A stretch of 56,874 nucleotides of DNA from an uncultured Burkholderiales bacterium (GCA_902826305.1 CADEEH010000012.1:1-56874), one strand, 5' to 3'; shown: positions 8,199 to 17,421, numbered from the stretch's first letter. Made by a program: numbers and translations. The notes: generated by a model from the sequence alone, not told the origin.

Positions 8199-9676
8199 CC
8201 GTTCACCGGTCGTTGCACCGCATCCTCGAGCTGCCCGATCGCACGCTCGCGGCCGAGCATCGCGATGCGCTCGCGACGCGTCGCGAGCAGGTTGTCCAGG
8301 CGCGACAGCACGAGCTCGCGCCGATCGGCCTGGCCCCGTTCGAAGCGCCGTTCGACCCGGGCCAGCTGCGATCCGGTGATCTCGCGCTGGCGCGCGGCCC
8401 GGTCGCGTTCGTCCTGTGCCTGGCGGAAACGCGCGGCCGCGGTCTGCGCTCCGGCAATCGCCCGCGCCTGCAACGCCCGCACGTCGTCGGCGAGAGCCTG
8501 GCGACGTGCCTCGGCCTGCGCGATGCCCGCCTCGTTGCGGTCCAGCACCGGCAGCAGCATCGCCAGCCCCACCGCCCAGACCGTATCCGCCGGCTCGAAA
8601 TGGTAACCGGGGCGCAGCGTCAGGTCCGGATACTGGCGTGCCACCTCGAGCCGCAGTGCCGCTTCACCGCCCGCGTAGGTGACCAGCGCCCGTTCGATGT
8701 CGAGCCGGTTCAAGGCGACCCGTCGGCGCATTTCGCGCGGATCGAGCAGCGCCCAGGCGATCTTGGGCTCGGTCGCAACGAACCTCGGCCCCGCGGCAAC
8801 GCGCTCGGGACCGACGCGGCCCGCGGGCTCGACCGACACCGGCACACCGATCGGCTGCTCGCCGGGCCACGCGGCGACGAGTTCCAGCGCATCGAAGCGC
8901 TCGCGGCTGATGCCGCTGGCCTCGGCCAGCTGCCCGCGCGCTTCGACGACGCGTGCCCGCGCCTGCGCCTGCGCGATCCGCGCCTCGCCCAGCCGCAGCC
9001 GGTCCTGCAACGCGTCGGCCACCGCCGCGTGACCAAGCTCGACGCGGCGATCCATCAGCGCGGTCACTTCCTCGCGCAACCGGACCTCGTCGTCGAAGGA
9101 CCCGAGTTCGCGTTGGGCATCGACCCAGTCGACATACCGCGCGCGCAGTCGGCTGCGGACCTGCCACGCGGTCTGCGCGACATCGATCTGCGCGATCTGA
9201 GCACCGAGCTCGGCCTGCTCGCGGACGATCGCACGTTTGTCCGCGGTGACCACCGGCACATCGAGGTCCAGCGAGAGGCCCCACGGTTGCTGGCCAGGAT
9301 CCCGATCGCGGTGATGCTCGGGCGTGAATCGCAGTGACGGATTGAGGCGTCGCGACGCAACCGCGATCCCGGCCTCGCCGACACGGGCATGCGACCGGGC
9401 GGCGACCAGATCCGGATGCCCGTACCAGGCGAGCCAGACGAGATCGTCGAACGACCAGCGCGCCGGAGGCCAGGACGCGGGCTCGGCGCCGCGCTGGCGG
9501 CGGAACTCGCGGATCATCTCGTCGCCCGGATCATGCGCCTCGTGTTCGGCCGCCATCCCGTCGCGGTCCACCGGCGCCGGCTGGTAGGACTGGAAGACAC
9601 AGGCGGCGAGCAGCCAGGCCAGCAACGGCGCGAACGTCGCGCCGAGTCCCCGCCGGATGACAGCGGATCGGATCAC
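8195..9676 (-). CDS. TolC-family outer membrane efflux lipoprotein of the left RND pump
   Basis: Outer-membrane channel subunit, 493 residues from GTG 9676. The N-terminus is a lipoprotein signal with lipobox LAAC (Cys26). The body is the repeated long-helix pattern of the OEP family: first half with WLAWYGHPDLVAARSHARVGEAG, second half with LNRLDIERALVTYAGGEAALRLEVARQYPDLTL split by short strands, then an Arg/Gln/Ala-rich C-terminal coiled coil. The frame stays open further upstream, but GTG 9676 overlaps the sirB2 stop (GTGA) and puts the lipoprotein signal at the N-terminus. It overlaps hlyD at the 3' end. The role is certain in kind; the substrate is unknown. Confidence 0.85.
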   Translation of the reverse strand: MIRSAVIRRGLGATFAPLLAWLLAACVFQSYQPAPVDRDGMAAEHEAHDPGDEMIREFRRQRGAEPASWPPARWSFDDLVWLAWYGHPDLVAARSHARVGEAGIAVASRRLNPSLRFTPEHHRDRDPGQQPWGLSLDLDVPVVTADKRAIVREQAELGAQIAQIDVAQTAWQVRSRLRARYVDWVDAQRELGSFDDEVRLREEVTALMDRRVELGHAAVADALQDRLRLGEARIAQAQARARVVEARGQLAEASGISRERFDALELVAAWPGEQPIGVPVSVEPAGRVGPERVAAGPRFVATEPKIAWALLDPREMRRRVALNRLDIERALVTYAGGEAALRLEVARQYPDLTLRPGYHFEPADTVWAVGLAMLLPVLDRNEAGIAQAEARRQALADDVRALQARAIAGAQTAAARFRQAQDERDRAARQREITGSQLARVERRFERGQADRRELVLSRLDNLLATRRERIAMLGRERAIGQLEDAVQRPVNG

Positions 9677-10056
9677 CACCCGCCCCGCGGCGACTTGGTG
9701 AAGGCGACCACCACGATATACAGGAACACCGCGATCGCGACGACGCCGGCGGCCAGTCGCCCGCCGCGTGTGCGCGCGCGCCGGATCGCGAACGACCCGG
9801 CGATCACGTAGGCCACGAGTCCGAGCACCTTCGCCGCCAGCCACGTGTCGCGCCACGGGGCGACACCGGCGATCGCCGCCAGGCCGATCGCACTCGCCAG
9901 CAGGACCGTGTCGACCAGGTGCGGGGCGATGCGGGCGACCCGCGACCCGAGCAGCGGCGAGCCGGTCCAAACCAGGCCGACGCGCAGCACGAAGCCGGTG
10001 ATGCTGATCGCGACACAGGACACGTGGATCGATTTCAGTACGTCGTAGGACAACAC
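9673..10056 (-). CDS. SirB2 family integral membrane protein
   Basis: Small membrane protein of 127 residues. It starts at GTG 10056 with the conserved YDVLKSIHVSC and has four hydrophobic segments, with GFVLRVGL early and APHLVDTVLLASA in the middle. These match SirB2, a family named from Salmonella but of unresolved function. The frame continues upstream to 10290, but that part is Arg/Pro-rich junk without family similarity. It is the first gene of the left efflux operon and overlaps tolC by four bases (GTGA). That is an unusual place for sirB2, and a role in the pump is only inferred. Confidence 0.8.
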   Translation of the reverse strand: MLSYDVLKSIHVSCVAISITGFVLRVGLVWTGSPLLGSRVARIAPHLVDTVLLASAIGLAAIAGVAPWRDTWLAAKVLGLVAYVIAGSFAIRRARTRGGRLAAGVVAIAVFLYIVVVAFTKSPRGGW

Positions 10057-10412
10057 GATCCGGCGTGGCGAATCAGCGGCATCGGCCCGGCCATTGCCGC
10101 GGCCGCTCGGGCAGCAGGACCGGGTCGGGCGAAACCCGGGTATTGATCGCCAACGTGCGCATTGCCGCACCCTCCGCGCCGGGCCATTGTCATCGGTCTG
10201 TCCCGATTGTACGGGCCGGCGACGCACGCCTGACGGAGGGACCGGGCGCGCCGGGCCCGGAACATCCGGCAAGGGGCAGGATTGCAACAATGAAGCGGCC
10301 GTTCGCGGCGGCGCGAGTTGACCAATGCCGTAAGCTTAAGGCGCGGCCAAGGTTGCTCAGGCCAAATCGAACCCCCGGATCGCGCGCCAGCGCTGGAACA
10401 CCCACGGACCCC
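10057..10412. promoter_or_regulatory. Divergent promoter region between the two RND operons
   Basis: This gap of 356 bp has no supportable gene. It must hold the promoters of both efflux operons. On the minus strand TACAAT (10211-10206) could be a -10 for sirB2, with a poor -35. On the plus strand TTGACC (10318-10323) is a -35-like hexamer without a well-spaced -10. A 16-bp palindrome at 10327-10342 is described separately. No MerR, ArsR or CzcR-type regulator gene is nearby. Confidence 0.5.
10327..10342. promoter_or_regulatory. Palindrome upstream of czcB (possible operator)
   Basis: GCCGTAAGCTTAAGGC is a 16-bp palindrome with one mismatched pair, about 70 bp upstream of the czcB start. It directly follows the TTGACC hexamer. 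It is AT-richer than its surroundings. This is a plausible dimer binding site for a metal regulator encoded elsewhere. Confidence 0.35.
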
Positions 10413-11567
10413 ATGCCGACCGACTGCGGTCGCCGCCTGATCGCGGCATCACCAGGCACTGTTTTCATCGCCGTTTCCATCGCAGCGCTGGTCCTCGGGC
10501 TGGTGCTGCCACGTCCCGGCATCACACAAGCCCCGGTGCCCGCGCCGATCCACTGGTCCGCCGAACAGGCGCGCGACGCCGGTGTCGTCACGATCGTCGT
10601 GGCGAAGACATCGGATGCCGGCGGCTCGGAGATCGTGTTGCCCGGGACCGTGGTCGTGCCGCCGAAGGCGATGACGGTCGTCAGCTCGCCATTGCCGGCG
10701 GTGGTCCAGGAACTGTTCGTCAGCGTCGGCGACGAGGTGGCGGCCGGTGATCGTATCGCGCGGATCGCGAGCCAGGAGATACTGGAGTGGCAGCGTGCGC
10801 TGCGCCAGGCCGAGGCCCAGGAAGCGCTGGCGTCGCGGCGGCTTGCCCGCGACGAACAACTGTACGCCGAGGGACTGATCTCGGCATCGCGGCTGCAGGA
10901 CACACGCAGCGAACAACGGATCACACGACTCGCCGCCGATGAACGCCGGCGCGCGCTGCGACTCGCGGGTGCGGGATCGACCTCGCGCGACTTCGATCCG
11001 GCGCTGACGCTGACGGCCACCGGTGCCGGGACCGTGCTCGACGTGCAGGCGGCACCGGGCCAGCGCATCGAGTCCGGCACCGCGATCGTCCGGCTGGCCC
11101 GGATCGGCGCCTTGGCGGTCGAGATCCAGGCATCCGGTGAACTCGCCGCCCGCCTGCGCCAGGGCGATCGGGTGATGATCGACGGTTGCACGACGGCAGC
11201 GCGGATCGCGTCGATCCAGCCGCAGGTCAACGCGGACAACCAGACGGTGCGGATCCGTGCCGACCTCGACGGCGCACAGCGCTGCCTGCGCGTCAACCAG
11301 TACGTCCGCGTGCGCGTGGCCTCCGGGGCGGGATCCGACCCGAACAGGATCGAAGTGCCCGGGGCCGCGATCGTGCGCCACCAGGGGCAGGCCTGGATCT
11401 TCCTGCGCACGGCCGACGGCTTCATGCCGCGTGTGGTGGCACTCGGCAACGCCGGCGGCGACCGGGTGTCGGTGCTCTCCGGCGTCGCGCCGGGTGACGA
11501 GATCGCGATCGCCGGCATCGCGGCGCTGAAGGGTGCGTGGCTCGGCCTGGGAGCCGACAGCCGGTGA
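10413..11567 (+). CDS. czcB: Efflux RND periplasmic adaptor subunit (CzcB family)
   Basis: Membrane fusion protein of 384 residues joining the RND pump to its outer-membrane channel. The N-terminal hydrophobic segment (about 18-38) serves as signal or anchor. It is followed by a beta-barrel/lipoyl half with VVQELFVSVGDEVAAGDRIARI, a short alpha-hairpin (about 115-180) with LYAEGLISASRLQDTRSEQR, the second lipoyl half (TGAGTVLDVQAAPGQRI), and the C-terminal barrel and membrane-proximal domain. I chose ATG 10413; the frame extends upstream, but that part is not family-like. Its stop overlaps the czcA start (TGATG). No His-rich metal-binding N-terminus is present, so zinc or cobalt specificity should not be assumed; the symbol denotes family only. 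Confidence 0.85.
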   Translation: MPTDCGRRLIAASPGTVFIAVSIAALVLGLVLPRPGITQAPVPAPIHWSAEQARDAGVVTIVVAKTSDAGGSEIVLPGTVVVPPKAMTVVSSPLPAVVQELFVSVGDEVAAGDRIARIASQEILEWQRALRQAEAQEALASRRLARDEQLYAEGLISASRLQDTRSEQRITRLAADERRRALRLAGAGSTSRDFDPALTLTATGAGTVLDVQAAPGQRIESGTAIVRLARIGALAVEIQASGELAARLRQGDRVMIDGCTTAARIASIQPQVNADNQTVRIRADLDGAQRCLRVNQYVRVRVASGAGSDPNRIEVPGAAIVRHQGQAWIFLRTADGFMPRVVALGNAGGDRVSVLSGVAPGDEIAIAGIAALKGAWLGLGADSR

Positions 11568-14500
11568 TGCTGAACTCGCTGGTCGCCTTCGCGCTGTCGC
11601 AGCGGATGATGGTGCTGCTGGCCAGCCTCGGCCTGGTGATCGCCGGCGTCATCGCCTACCGGGACCTGCCGATCGACGCGTTCCCGGACGTGTCGTCGAC
11701 GCAGGTCAAGATCATCCTCAAGTCCCCGGGCATGACACCCGCCGAGGTCGAGACCCGGATCGTGGCACCGATCGAGCAGGAACTGCTCGGCATCCCGCGC
11801 CAGGTGATGCTGCGCTCGCAGAGCAAATACGGCATCGCCGACATCACACTCGACTTCAGCGACGGCACCGACATCTACTGGGCCCGCCAGCAGGTCGGCG
11901 AGCGGCTGGCCAACGTGACGCCGAACCTGCCGCCGCGACTGGCCGGGGGCCTCGCGCCGATCACCACGCCGCTGGGCGAGATGTTCATGTTCACGATCGA
12001 GTCCGATGCCGGCCTGACGCAGGAGCGCCAGTGGCTGGACTGGGTGATCCGGCCGCAGCTGCGATCGATCCCCGGCGTGGCCGACGTCAACGTGCTCGGC
12101 GGGCTGGCCGAGACCTTCGAAGTCGTGCCCGACCTGCCGGCGATGGCCGCACGTGGCGTGTCGCTCACCCGCCTGCGCGAAGCGCTGGCCGGCAACAACC
12201 GCAGCGACGGCGCCGGCCGGCTCGCCGCCGGCGAGGAGGCGCTGCTGGTGCGCACCGACGGCAACGTGCGCGAACTCGACGACGTGCGTGCGATCGGTGT
12301 CGCCGGGCACGACGGCCAGCCGGTGCGGGTCGGTGACATCGCCGTCGTGCGGGCGGGCACGCTGACGCGCTACGGCGGGGTGACCCGCAACGGCGGCGGC
12401 GAGGCGGTCCAGGGCCTGGTGCTGGGTCTTCGGGGAGCCAACGCACGCGCGGTGGTGCGCCAGGTGCGCGAGCGGATCGTCGAGATCGAACGTTCGCTGC
12501 CGAAGGGGACACGGATCGTGCCCTTCTACGACCGAGGCCAGCTCGTCGAACGCGCGGTGGGCACGGTCACGCGCGCGCTCGCCGAGGCGATCGCGCTGGT
12601 GCTGGTGCTGCTGCTGCTGTTCCTGGGCAACCTGCGCGCGGCGCTGGTGGTCGCGTTGATCCTGCCGCTGTCGGCGCTGGCGACGTTCGTGCTGATGCAG
12701 GCCTGGGGCCTGTCGGCCAACCTGATGTCCCTGGGCGGACTGGCGATCGCGATCGGCATGCTGGTCGACGCGGCGGTGGTGGTGGTCGAGAACATCGAGG
12801 CCAGGCGTGCGGCCTCGGACCAGGGGACGCTGCTCAACCAGATCTTTCGCGCGACCGGCGAGGTGGCTCCTCCGGTGAGCGCCGGCATCGTCATCATCAT
12901 GATCGTGTTCCTGCCGCTGCTGACGCTGCAGGGGCTCGAGGGCAAGCTCTTCTCGCCGGTCGCGCTGACCATCGTGTTCGCGCTCGCCTCCTCGCTGCTG
13001 CTGTCGCTGACGGCGATCCCGGTGCTGGCGTCGATGCTGCTCGGCAGGCGCCCGGCGCACGAACATCCGTGGCTGGTGCGCCGCCTCGAGGCGGCCTACG
13101 CGCCGCTGCTCGAGGCCGGCCTTCGCCGCGGCCCGCTGGTGCTTGGCCTGTGTCTGGCATCGCTGGTCGCTGCCGCGATCACGTTCGGCATGCTCGGCAA
13201 GTCGTTCATGCCGACCCTCGACGAGGGTGACATCATCATGCAGGTCGAGAAGGTGCCCTCGATCACCCTGGAGCAATCGATCGCCACCGATCTGGCATTG
13301 CAACGCCGGATCATGGCGGCGGTGCCCGAGGTGCGCGGCGTGGTGGCGCGTGTCGGCAGCGACGAGATCGGCCTGGATCCGATGGGGCTGAACGAAACGG
13401 ACACCTTCTTGACCCTCGCGCCCCCGGACCAGTGGCGCCAGCCGGACAAGGCGGCCCTGGTGGACGCGGTGCGCCAAGCCGCTCACGGCATTCCGGGCAT
13501 CAACCTCACCTTCACGCAGCCGATCGAGATGCGGACCGCCGAGATGTTGTCCGGCGTACGCGGCGACCTGGCGGTCAAGATCTTCGGGCCGAACGCCGGC
13601 GAACTGGCGCGCCTCGCTACGGCGGTCACGCGGGCGCTGCAGTCGGTGCCGGGCAGCGAGGACGTCTTCACCGCGCAGAACAGCGGTGTGCAGTACTACC
13701 AGGTCGAGCTCGACCGGCTCGCCGCCGCACGCGCCGGCCTGGACGCCGACCGGATCCAGGACGACCTGCGCGCGCTGGTCGAGGGCGAGCGGATCGGTGT
13801 GGTGATCCGCGACACCCGGCGCGTGCCGCTCGTGATCCGCGGCGGCGAATCGCTGCGCACGTCGCCGGAGAACTTCTCCCGGCTGCGACTGCCCCTGGAC
13901 GGCGGCCGCTCGATCGCACTGTCGGACATCGCGCGGATGCGCATCGACGACGGGCCGGTCAAGATCGAGCGTGAACTGTCGTCCCGGATGTCCGTCGTCA
14001 GGGCCAACGTGCGCAATCGGGACCTGGTCGGCTTCGTCGAGGAGGCGCAGCGGGTGGTGGCCCGCGACGTGCCGATGCCGCCGGAGTATCGGCTGGCCTG
14101 GGGTGGGCAGTTCGAGAACCAGCAACGCGCGGCCGCAAGGCTCGCGCTGGTCGTGCCGGCGGCGCTGGTGATGATCGTCGCGGTGCTGTTCGCGACACTC
14201 GGCTCGTTGAGCCAGTCGCTGCTGGTGCTGGCCAACATCCCGTTGGCGCTGGTCGGCGGTGTCGCCGCGCTGGCGATCTCCGGCGAATACCTGTCGGTGC
14301 CGGCGTCGGTCGGCTTCATCGCGCTGATGGGCATCGCGGTGCTCAACGGACTGGTACTGGTCACCCAGTTCAACCAGCTCGCCGCGCGCGGCCTGCCGAT
14401 CGACCAGGTGGTCCGAGTCGGCGCGCAGCGCCGGCTGCGACCGGTGCTGATGACCGCCAGCATCACCGCCTTCGGGCTGGCGCCGCTGCTGATCGTGACC

Positions 14501-14644
14501 GGGCCCGGCGCGGAGATCCAGCGCCCGCTCGCGGTGGTGGTCATCGGTGGCCTGGTCACGTCGACGCTGCTGACGCTGGTCGTGCTGCCGATCCTGTACC
14601 GACGCTTCTTCGCGGCACCCGCCGTGGCGCAGGCCACACGATGA
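11567..14644 (+). CDS. czcA: Heavy-metal efflux RND transporter (CzcA/CusA family)
   Basis: Inner-membrane RND pump of 1025 residues starting at ATG 11567, which overlaps the czcB stop. It opens with a membrane helix then DLPIDAFPDVSSTQVKI, the family hallmark. The TM4 motif AIGMLVDAAVVVVEN (about 397-411) contains the essential Asp and Glu of proton relay. The second half starts near GKSFMPTLDEGDIIMQVEKVPSITLEQS, which is typical of HME pumps. Compared with the pump encoded at 3690-6854, the TM4 motif differs (LVDAAV versus VVDDAI), so the two systems probably export different substrates. It overlaps the DUF3240 gene by four bases. The metal cannot be determined from sequence reading alone. 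Confidence 0.92.
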   Translation: MLNSLVAFALSQRMMVLLASLGLVIAGVIAYRDLPIDAFPDVSSTQVKIILKSPGMTPAEVETRIVAPIEQELLGIPRQVMLRSQSKYGIADITLDFSDGTDIYWARQQVGERLANVTPNLPPRLAGGLAPITTPLGEMFMFTIESDAGLTQERQWLDWVIRPQLRSIPGVADVNVLGGLAETFEVVPDLPAMAARGVSLTRLREALAGNNRSDGAGRLAAGEEALLVRTDGNVRELDDVRAIGVAGHDGQPVRVGDIAVVRAGTLTRYGGVTRNGGGEAVQGLVLGLRGANARAVVRQVRERIVEIERSLPKGTRIVPFYDRGQLVERAVGTVTRALAEAIALVLVLLLLFLGNLRAALVVALILPLSALATFVLMQAWGLSANLMSLGGLAIAIGMLVDAAVVVVENIEARRAASDQGTLLNQIFRATGEVAPPVSAGIVIIMIVFLPLLTLQGLEGKLFSPVALTIVFALASSLLLSLTAIPVLASMLLGRRPAHEHPWLVRRLEAAYAPLLEAGLRRGPLVLGLCLASLVAAAITFGMLGKSFMPTLDEGDIIMQVEKVPSITLEQSIATDLALQRRIMAAVPEVRGVVARVGSDEIGLDPMGLNETDTFLTLAPPDQWRQPDKAALVDAVRQAAHGIPGINLTFTQPIEMRTAEMLSGVRGDLAVKIFGPNAGELARLATAVTRALQSVPGSEDVFTAQNSGVQYYQVELDRLAAARAGLDADRIQDDLRALVEGERIGVVIRDTRRVPLVIRGGESLRTSPENFSRLRLPLDGGRSIALSDIARMRIDDGPVKIERELSSRMSVVRANVRNRDLVGFVEEAQRVVARDVPMPPEYRLAWGGQFENQQRAAARLALVVPAALVMIVAVLFATLGSLSQSLLVLANIPLALVGGVAALAISGEYLSVPASVGFIALMGIAVLNGLVLVTQFNQLAARGLPIDQVVRVGAQRRLRPVLMTASITAFGLAPLLIVTGPGAEIQRPLAVVVIGGLVTSTLLTLVVLPILYRRFFAAPAVAQATR

Positions 14645-14967
14645 CCGGCGCGCCGCCCAGGGATTGCCTGCTGACACTTGCCGTGCCGCTGGCACTCGAG
14701 GACGAGATCGTCGAGGTGCTGACGCGACAGGCGCCTTCGGCCCAGGGCTTCACCGTGAGCCGGGGCCACGCCGCCGGGGCGGGGATCCCGCTGGACCATG
14801 CGATCGATCGCGTCCGCGGGCGCGCGGGCCGCGTGTTCATCCAGGTCGCGCTCGGCGGCGAGGACGCACAGGCGCTGCTCGATGCCCTCGAACGCGAATT
14901 GCCGCGGGCGAGGATCACCTACTGGCTGGTGCCGTTGCTGGCCAGTGGTCGGCTGGGGGAGCGATGA
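14641..14967 (+). CDS. DUF3240 family PII-like protein
   Basis: Cytoplasmic protein of 108 residues. It overlaps the czcA stop by ATGA and in turn overlaps the next gene by ATGA. The sequence has the ferredoxin-like pattern of PII-type regulators: first strand CLLTLAVPLALEDEIVEVL, the loop SRGHAAG, then GRVFIQVALGGEDAQALLDALERELP and ITYWLVPLL. DUF3240 proteins are often encoded in heavy-metal RND operons of proteobacteria. Their role is unproven; by analogy with PII, they may bind the pump or sense the metal or a nucleotide. Its position between pump and channel genes argues that it is part of the efflux system. Confidence 0.85.
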   Translation: MTGAPPRDCLLTLAVPLALEDEIVEVLTRQAPSAQGFTVSRGHAAGAGIPLDHAIDRVRGRAGRVFIQVALGGEDAQALLDALERELPRARITYWLVPLLASGRLGER

Positions 14968-16286
14968 TCCGGCCCCCACACCCGGCCCCCGCCACGGGAT
15001 TCCACCGGATCGCCGTCGTGATGCTGGTGTCGTTGGCGTTGACCGGCACGCCGACGGGTCGTGCGCAGGGCGCCGAAGGGCCGTCGCACGTGGCACCCGC
15101 CGTGGTGGATCTGCCGGGATTGCCGCCGGACGATGTCGTCAGGCGTGTGCTCACCGAGGCCCCCGCGGTCCGCGCCGCCGGGGCCGGCATCGATGCCGCA
15201 CTGGCCCGCCGGCGGCGCCTCGAGATCGGCCCACACGAGTGGAACGTGCGCGCCGGTGTGGTCCGCCGCAGCGACGACGCCGGCGCCCGGTACATGGAAC
15301 CCGAGGGTGTGATCGAACGCACGCTGCGCTGGCCCGACAAGGCGGAGGGTGACCGCAGGCTGGGTGACGAACTGGTCCGCGAGGGTCGATTCGTCTACGC
15401 CGATGCCTGGCATGAAACGGCCCGACGGTTGCTCGCCGACTGGTTCGCGGCGCGACGCGAACGGACGTTGGCGCGGATCCTGGCCGCCCAGGCCGAACTG
15501 GCCTCCGGGCAGCTCGACATGGCGCGTCGTCGTGCCCGCGCCGGCGAAGCCGCACGAGTCGAGGTGCTCGCCTTCCAGGCCGAGCAGGCGCGGACCGCCG
15601 CGCTGGCCGAACAGGCGCGCAGCCGGGCCGAGATCGCGCGGCAGACACTGGCTCTGCGTTATCCGGGGCTGCCCGCGCCGGGCGACGACGACGAACGGCC
15701 GCCGCCGCCGCTGCCCGACACCGCCGCCGTCTGGGCGGCCCGGATCACCGAGGACAATCACGAAGTGGAACTGGCGCAGGCGCAGTCCGCGGTCGCGCAG
15801 CGATCCGCCGATCGGGCACGCTTGAACCAGCGCGCCGATCCGACGGTCGGCGTACGCGCGAGCCGGGAGCGCGGCGGGCTGGAGACGATCGTCGGCGTCT
15901 ACGCGCAGATGCCGTTCGGCGGCGCCGGCCGCGCGGCCGACGCCGATGCCGCCCGTGCGGAAGCCGGGCGCGCCGAGAACCAGGCGACAGCGACCGTGCG
16001 CCGCGTGCAGGCCGAGGCGATGCAGGCCGCGCTCGCGGCCTTCGAAAGCCGCACCGTCTGGGAACAGCTCGAGCGGGCGCGCGAGGACATCACTCGGTAC
16101 GCACAGCTCCAGACGCGCGCCCGCGAACTCGGTGAATCGTCGCTGGCCGAAGTCCTGCAGGCTCGCCGCCAGGCGCTCGAAGCGACACTCGCCGCGGCCG
16201 GCGCACGACTCGACATGGCCCAGGCCCATGCGCGCCTGCTGCTCGACGCCCACCGGCTCTGGCCCGCCGAACACCATCCGGATTGA
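14964..16286 (+). CDS. czcC: TolC-family outer membrane channel of the right RND pump (CzcC-like)
   Basis: Outer-membrane factor of 440 residues, starting at ATG 14964 with an ATGA overlap. The signal peptide is Sec-type (about residues 1-34, Ala-X-Ala near GRAQGA). There is no lipobox cysteine, unlike the TolC gene of the left operon. The mature part has the OEP helical hairpins: ARRRRLEIGPHEWNVRAGVVRR near the start, RRARAGEAARVEVLAFQAEQA in the first hairpin, DPTVGVRASRERGG and VYAQMPFGGAGRA in the second half, and a C-terminal YAQLQTRARELGESSLAEVLQARR. This GES-L-EVLQAR segment is typical of CzcC. It is the last gene of the operon, convergent with queG. Confidence 0.86.
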   Translation: MIRPPHPAPATGFHRIAVVMLVSLALTGTPTGRAQGAEGPSHVAPAVVDLPGLPPDDVVRRVLTEAPAVRAAGAGIDAALARRRRLEIGPHEWNVRAGVVRRSDDAGARYMEPEGVIERTLRWPDKAEGDRRLGDELVREGRFVYADAWHETARRLLADWFAARRERTLARILAAQAELASGQLDMARRRARAGEAARVEVLAFQAEQARTAALAEQARSRAEIARQTLALRYPGLPAPGDDDERPPPPLPDTAAVWAARITEDNHEVELAQAQSAVAQRSADRARLNQRADPTVGVRASRERGGLETIVGVYAQMPFGGAGRAADADAARAEAGRAENQATATVRRVQAEAMQAALAAFESRTVWEQLERAREDITRYAQLQTRARELGESSLAEVLQARRQALEATLAAAGARLDMAQAHARLLLDAHRLWPAEHHPD

Positions 16287-16315
16287 GTCCGCCTCGTCGG
16301 GCGCGCCGGGCGGAC
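16287..16315. terminator. Possible bidirectional terminator between czcC and queG
   Basis: GTCCGCC (16287-16293) pairs perfectly with GGCGGAC (16309-16315) around a 15-base loop that is itself GC-rich. It lies directly after the czcC stop and 8 bp from the convergent queG stop. There is no T-run, so it would be a weak intrinsic terminator. Confidence 0.35.
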
Positions 16316-16323
16316 CCGCTCGC

Positions 16324-17397
16324 TCACCGTGCCAGCGCCCAGGCCACGTGTTCGCGCACGATCGGCGACGGATCGTCGGCCCGCGAATGCAGCGCCGCAC
16401 GCACCTCATCACTCGCCGGCGCATTGCCGAGCGCAACCGCGAGATTGCGCGACCAGCGCTCGAAGCCGATCCGGCGGATCGCCGAGCCGGCGGTGCGGCG
16501 CTCGAATTGTTCGCGATCCCAGCCGAACAGTTCGACCAGCGTCGCCGCGTCGAGTCCTTCGCGGGCGCCGAAGTCGTCGCTCGCGGCCGCGCGGGCGTAT
16601 TTGTTCCACGGACAGACCAGCTGGCAATCGTCGCAGCCGTAGATCCGGTTGCCGATCGCCGGGCGCAGCGACTCCGGGATCGACCCGGCCAGTTCGATCG
16701 TCAGGTACGAGATGCAGCGGCGCGCGTCGAGCCGGTACGGCGCGACGATCGCCTGCGTCGGGCAGACGTCGATGCAGCGCGTGCAGCGGCCGCAGTGATC
16801 GTCCTGCGGCGTGCCCGCCGGCAGCACCAGGTCGGTGTACAAGGTGCCGATGAAAAACGTCGAGCCCCGCGTGGCATCGATCAGCAGCGTGTGTTTGCCG
16901 CGCCAGCCCAGGCCGGCACGGGTCGCGAGTTCGACTTCCATCACCGGCGCGGAATCGCAGAAGACGCGGTGCCCGAACGGCCCGACGTCGGCGGCGATTG
17001 CATCGGCCAGCCGCTGCAGCCGGCCACGGACGACCTTGTGGTAGTCGCGGCCGAGTGCGTAGCGCGAGACGAACGCACGTTCCGGTGTTTCCAGCGTCCG
17101 CCAGGCGGCCTCGATCCAGCGCGGATCACGCGGCGCATAGTCGATCGAAACCATGATCGCCGACACAGTGCCCGGCACGAGTTCGGCCGGCCGCGCACGG
17201 GTCATCCCGTGTCGCGCCATGTAGGCCATCTCACCGTGCCGGCCGGCCTCGAGCCAGGCGGCCAGGCCCGGTTCGGCGGACGACAGGTCGACATCGGCGA
17301 CACCGAACGTGCCGAAGCCCAGCGCGTTCGCCGTCGCCCGCCAGGCGTCGACCCGGTCGGGTCCGATCGGTTGGGGTGTGCGGGCCGACGGCTCCAT
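16324..17397 (-). CDS. queG: Epoxyqueuosine reductase
   Basis: Cobalamin and 4Fe-4S enzyme that reduces epoxyqueuosine to queuosine in tRNA. It has 357 residues, normal length. Visible features are YALGRDYHKVVRGRL, the catalytic region CDSAPVMEVELATRAGLGWRGKHT, the first cluster motif CGRCTRCIDVCPT, RRCISYLTIE, and the second cluster motif CDDCQLVCPWN. The C-terminus carries a HEAT-like end (NLAVALGNA, EHVAWALAR). In many betaproteobacteria queG lies opposite tsaE-amiC; here a DUF1631 gene is inserted between them on the same strand as queG. Identification is secure. Confidence 0.96.
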   Translation of the reverse strand: MEPSARTPQPIGPDRVDAWRATANALGFGTFGVADVDLSSAEPGLAAWLEAGRHGEMAYMARHGMTRARPAELVPGTVSAIMVSIDYAPRDPRWIEAAWRTLETPERAFVSRYALGRDYHKVVRGRLQRLADAIAADVGPFGHRVFCDSAPVMEVELATRAGLGWRGKHTLLIDATRGSTFFIGTLYTDLVLPAGTPQDDHCGRCTRCIDVCPTQAIVAPYRLDARRCISYLTIELAGSIPESLRPAIGNRIYGCDDCQLVCPWNKYARAAASDDFGAREGLDAATLVELFGWDREQFERRTAGSAIRRIGFERWSRNLAVALGNAPASDEVRAALHSRADDPSPIVREHVAWALAR

Positions 17398-17421
17398 CGG
17401 CCGATTGTAGAACCCGCGCCG

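Noticed and set aside
10190-14695. A 1501-codon open frame on the minus strand opposite czcB-czcA
   Set aside because: It is Arg/Gln/His/Asp-rich with no domain pattern and lies entirely antisense to two well-supported genes. Long antisense open frames are normal in DNA of this GC content.
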